The notes under the pieces were generated by a model. The model was not told the DNA's origin. It did not search any database and was given only the letters and a program-made list of their open reading frames with translations. Below, piece by piece: positions 5,659-5,992 of a stretch of 5,992 nt of DNA (positions are counted from its first letter, which is position 1; every line of letters starts with the position of its first letter). The stretch lies in contig JAEZKI010000122.1 of NCBI GenBank assembly GCA_023415525.1, forward strand, positions 1 through 5,992. The letters are read 5' to 3'. The position numbers and the translations under genes are program-made. This DNA comes from Bacillota bacterium (GTDB taxonomy: Bacteria > Bacillota > Clostridia > Lachnospirales > Cellulosilyticaceae).

Positions 5659-5992
5659 AACTCAAACACCTCCCCCTTGGTCCATTCAATAAATAACTGT
5701 TGAAGTCCTATGTTTTCTATCTGAATCCCTTGTTCTGCAATCTTCTTTTTATCCTCTTTACTAAGTAGGCCATAGTAGCTCATACTCGCCCTATTTCCTA
5801 GCTGTGCTCTAATTTCCTTTCCCTTTAAGCACTCTAGCTGCCCCAGAGCTTGTCTGTCTCCTGTTAAAAGCCATGCCCTCTCTTTTAAAGCTTCTACCTC
5901 ATCATGAACCAACACTTGACCTTTATCAATAATCACTACTTTTTCTAGAAAATGTTGAACTTCTTCAATAAGGTGGGTAGATAATATAATTG
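5655..5992 (-). CDS. ABC transporter ATP-binding protein (partial, C-terminal 111 residues)
   Basis: The frame is open to the window edge, so the visible part is the C-terminal end of a larger gene. It begins with IILSTHLIEEVQHFLEKVVIID, which contains the H-loop (switch) histidine in STHLIEEV followed by the final core strand and IDKGQVLVHDEVEAL, the standard end of an ABC nucleotide-binding domain. About 80 residues of family-variable C-terminal extension follow. Walker A, Q-loop, signature and Walker B lie outside the window. A GTG at 5936 in the same frame is an internal valine codon, not the start, since the H-loop is encoded upstream of it. It overlaps the permease gene by ATGA and probably powers that permease. 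Confidence 0.88.
   Translation of the reverse strand, partial: IILSTHLIEEVQHFLEKVVIIDKGQVLVHDEVEALKERAWLLTGDRQALGQLECLKGKEIRAQLGNRASMSYYGLLSKEDKKKIAEQGIQIENIGLQQLFIEWTKGEVFEL

Noticed and set aside
5655..5936. A separate 93-aa gene starting at GTG 5936
   Set aside because: The frame continues upstream through the ABC ATPase H-loop (STHLIEEV) to the window edge, so the GTG is an internal valine codon.

Overview
The window is AT-rich DNA from what looks like a low-GC, obligately anaerobic Firmicute (class Clostridia). The grounds are strong AGGAGG-type ribosome binding sites, AT-rich codon use, sigma-A-like TTGACT/TATGCT promoters, intrinsic terminators with U-runs, and an [FeFe]-hydrogenase-type operon. 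Genus cannot be fixed from the sequence. Every supported gene lies on the minus strand, so transcription runs from high to low coordinates.

Layout in transcription order. (1) 5992-4924: the 3' end of an ABC transporter ATPase, cut by the window edge, overlaps a six-helix membrane permease by ATGA and is followed by an intrinsic terminator (4868-4896). (2) 4867-4509: a very AT-rich intergenic stretch with no convincing gene but two clear inverted repeats and a possible plus-strand promoter. (3) 4531-1300: a self-contained three-gene operon with its own promoter and terminator. It encodes an 81-aa NuoE-type [2Fe-2S] protein, a 571-aa fusion of 2x[4Fe-4S] ferredoxin, [FeFe]-hydrogenase H-domain, four-Cys Fe-S domain and PAS domain, and a 386-aa SpoIIE/PP2C-type protein phosphatase with an extra C-terminal domain. 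(4) 1251-1: a promoter and the first 389 codons of an FAD-dependent oxidoreductase of the HemY/UDP-galactopyranose-mutase-like superfamily, running off the left edge.

The centrepiece is the three-gene operon. Its architecture matches the HfsB/HydS class (group C, phosphatase-linked) of putatively sensory [FeFe]-hydrogenases. The likely scheme is that the small [2Fe-2S] protein and the ferredoxin domains exchange electrons with an H-cluster, that H2 or redox state is read out through the PAS domain and C-terminal helical tail, and that the signal reaches the translationally coupled PP2C phosphatase, which would dephosphorylate an unidentified protein. Domain identities are read from motifs; the sensory role and signal path are inference from family knowledge. 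The H-cluster loops keep all the cysteines expected but are otherwise unlike those of catalytic hydrogenases. No classical catalytic hydrogenase gene lies in the operon.
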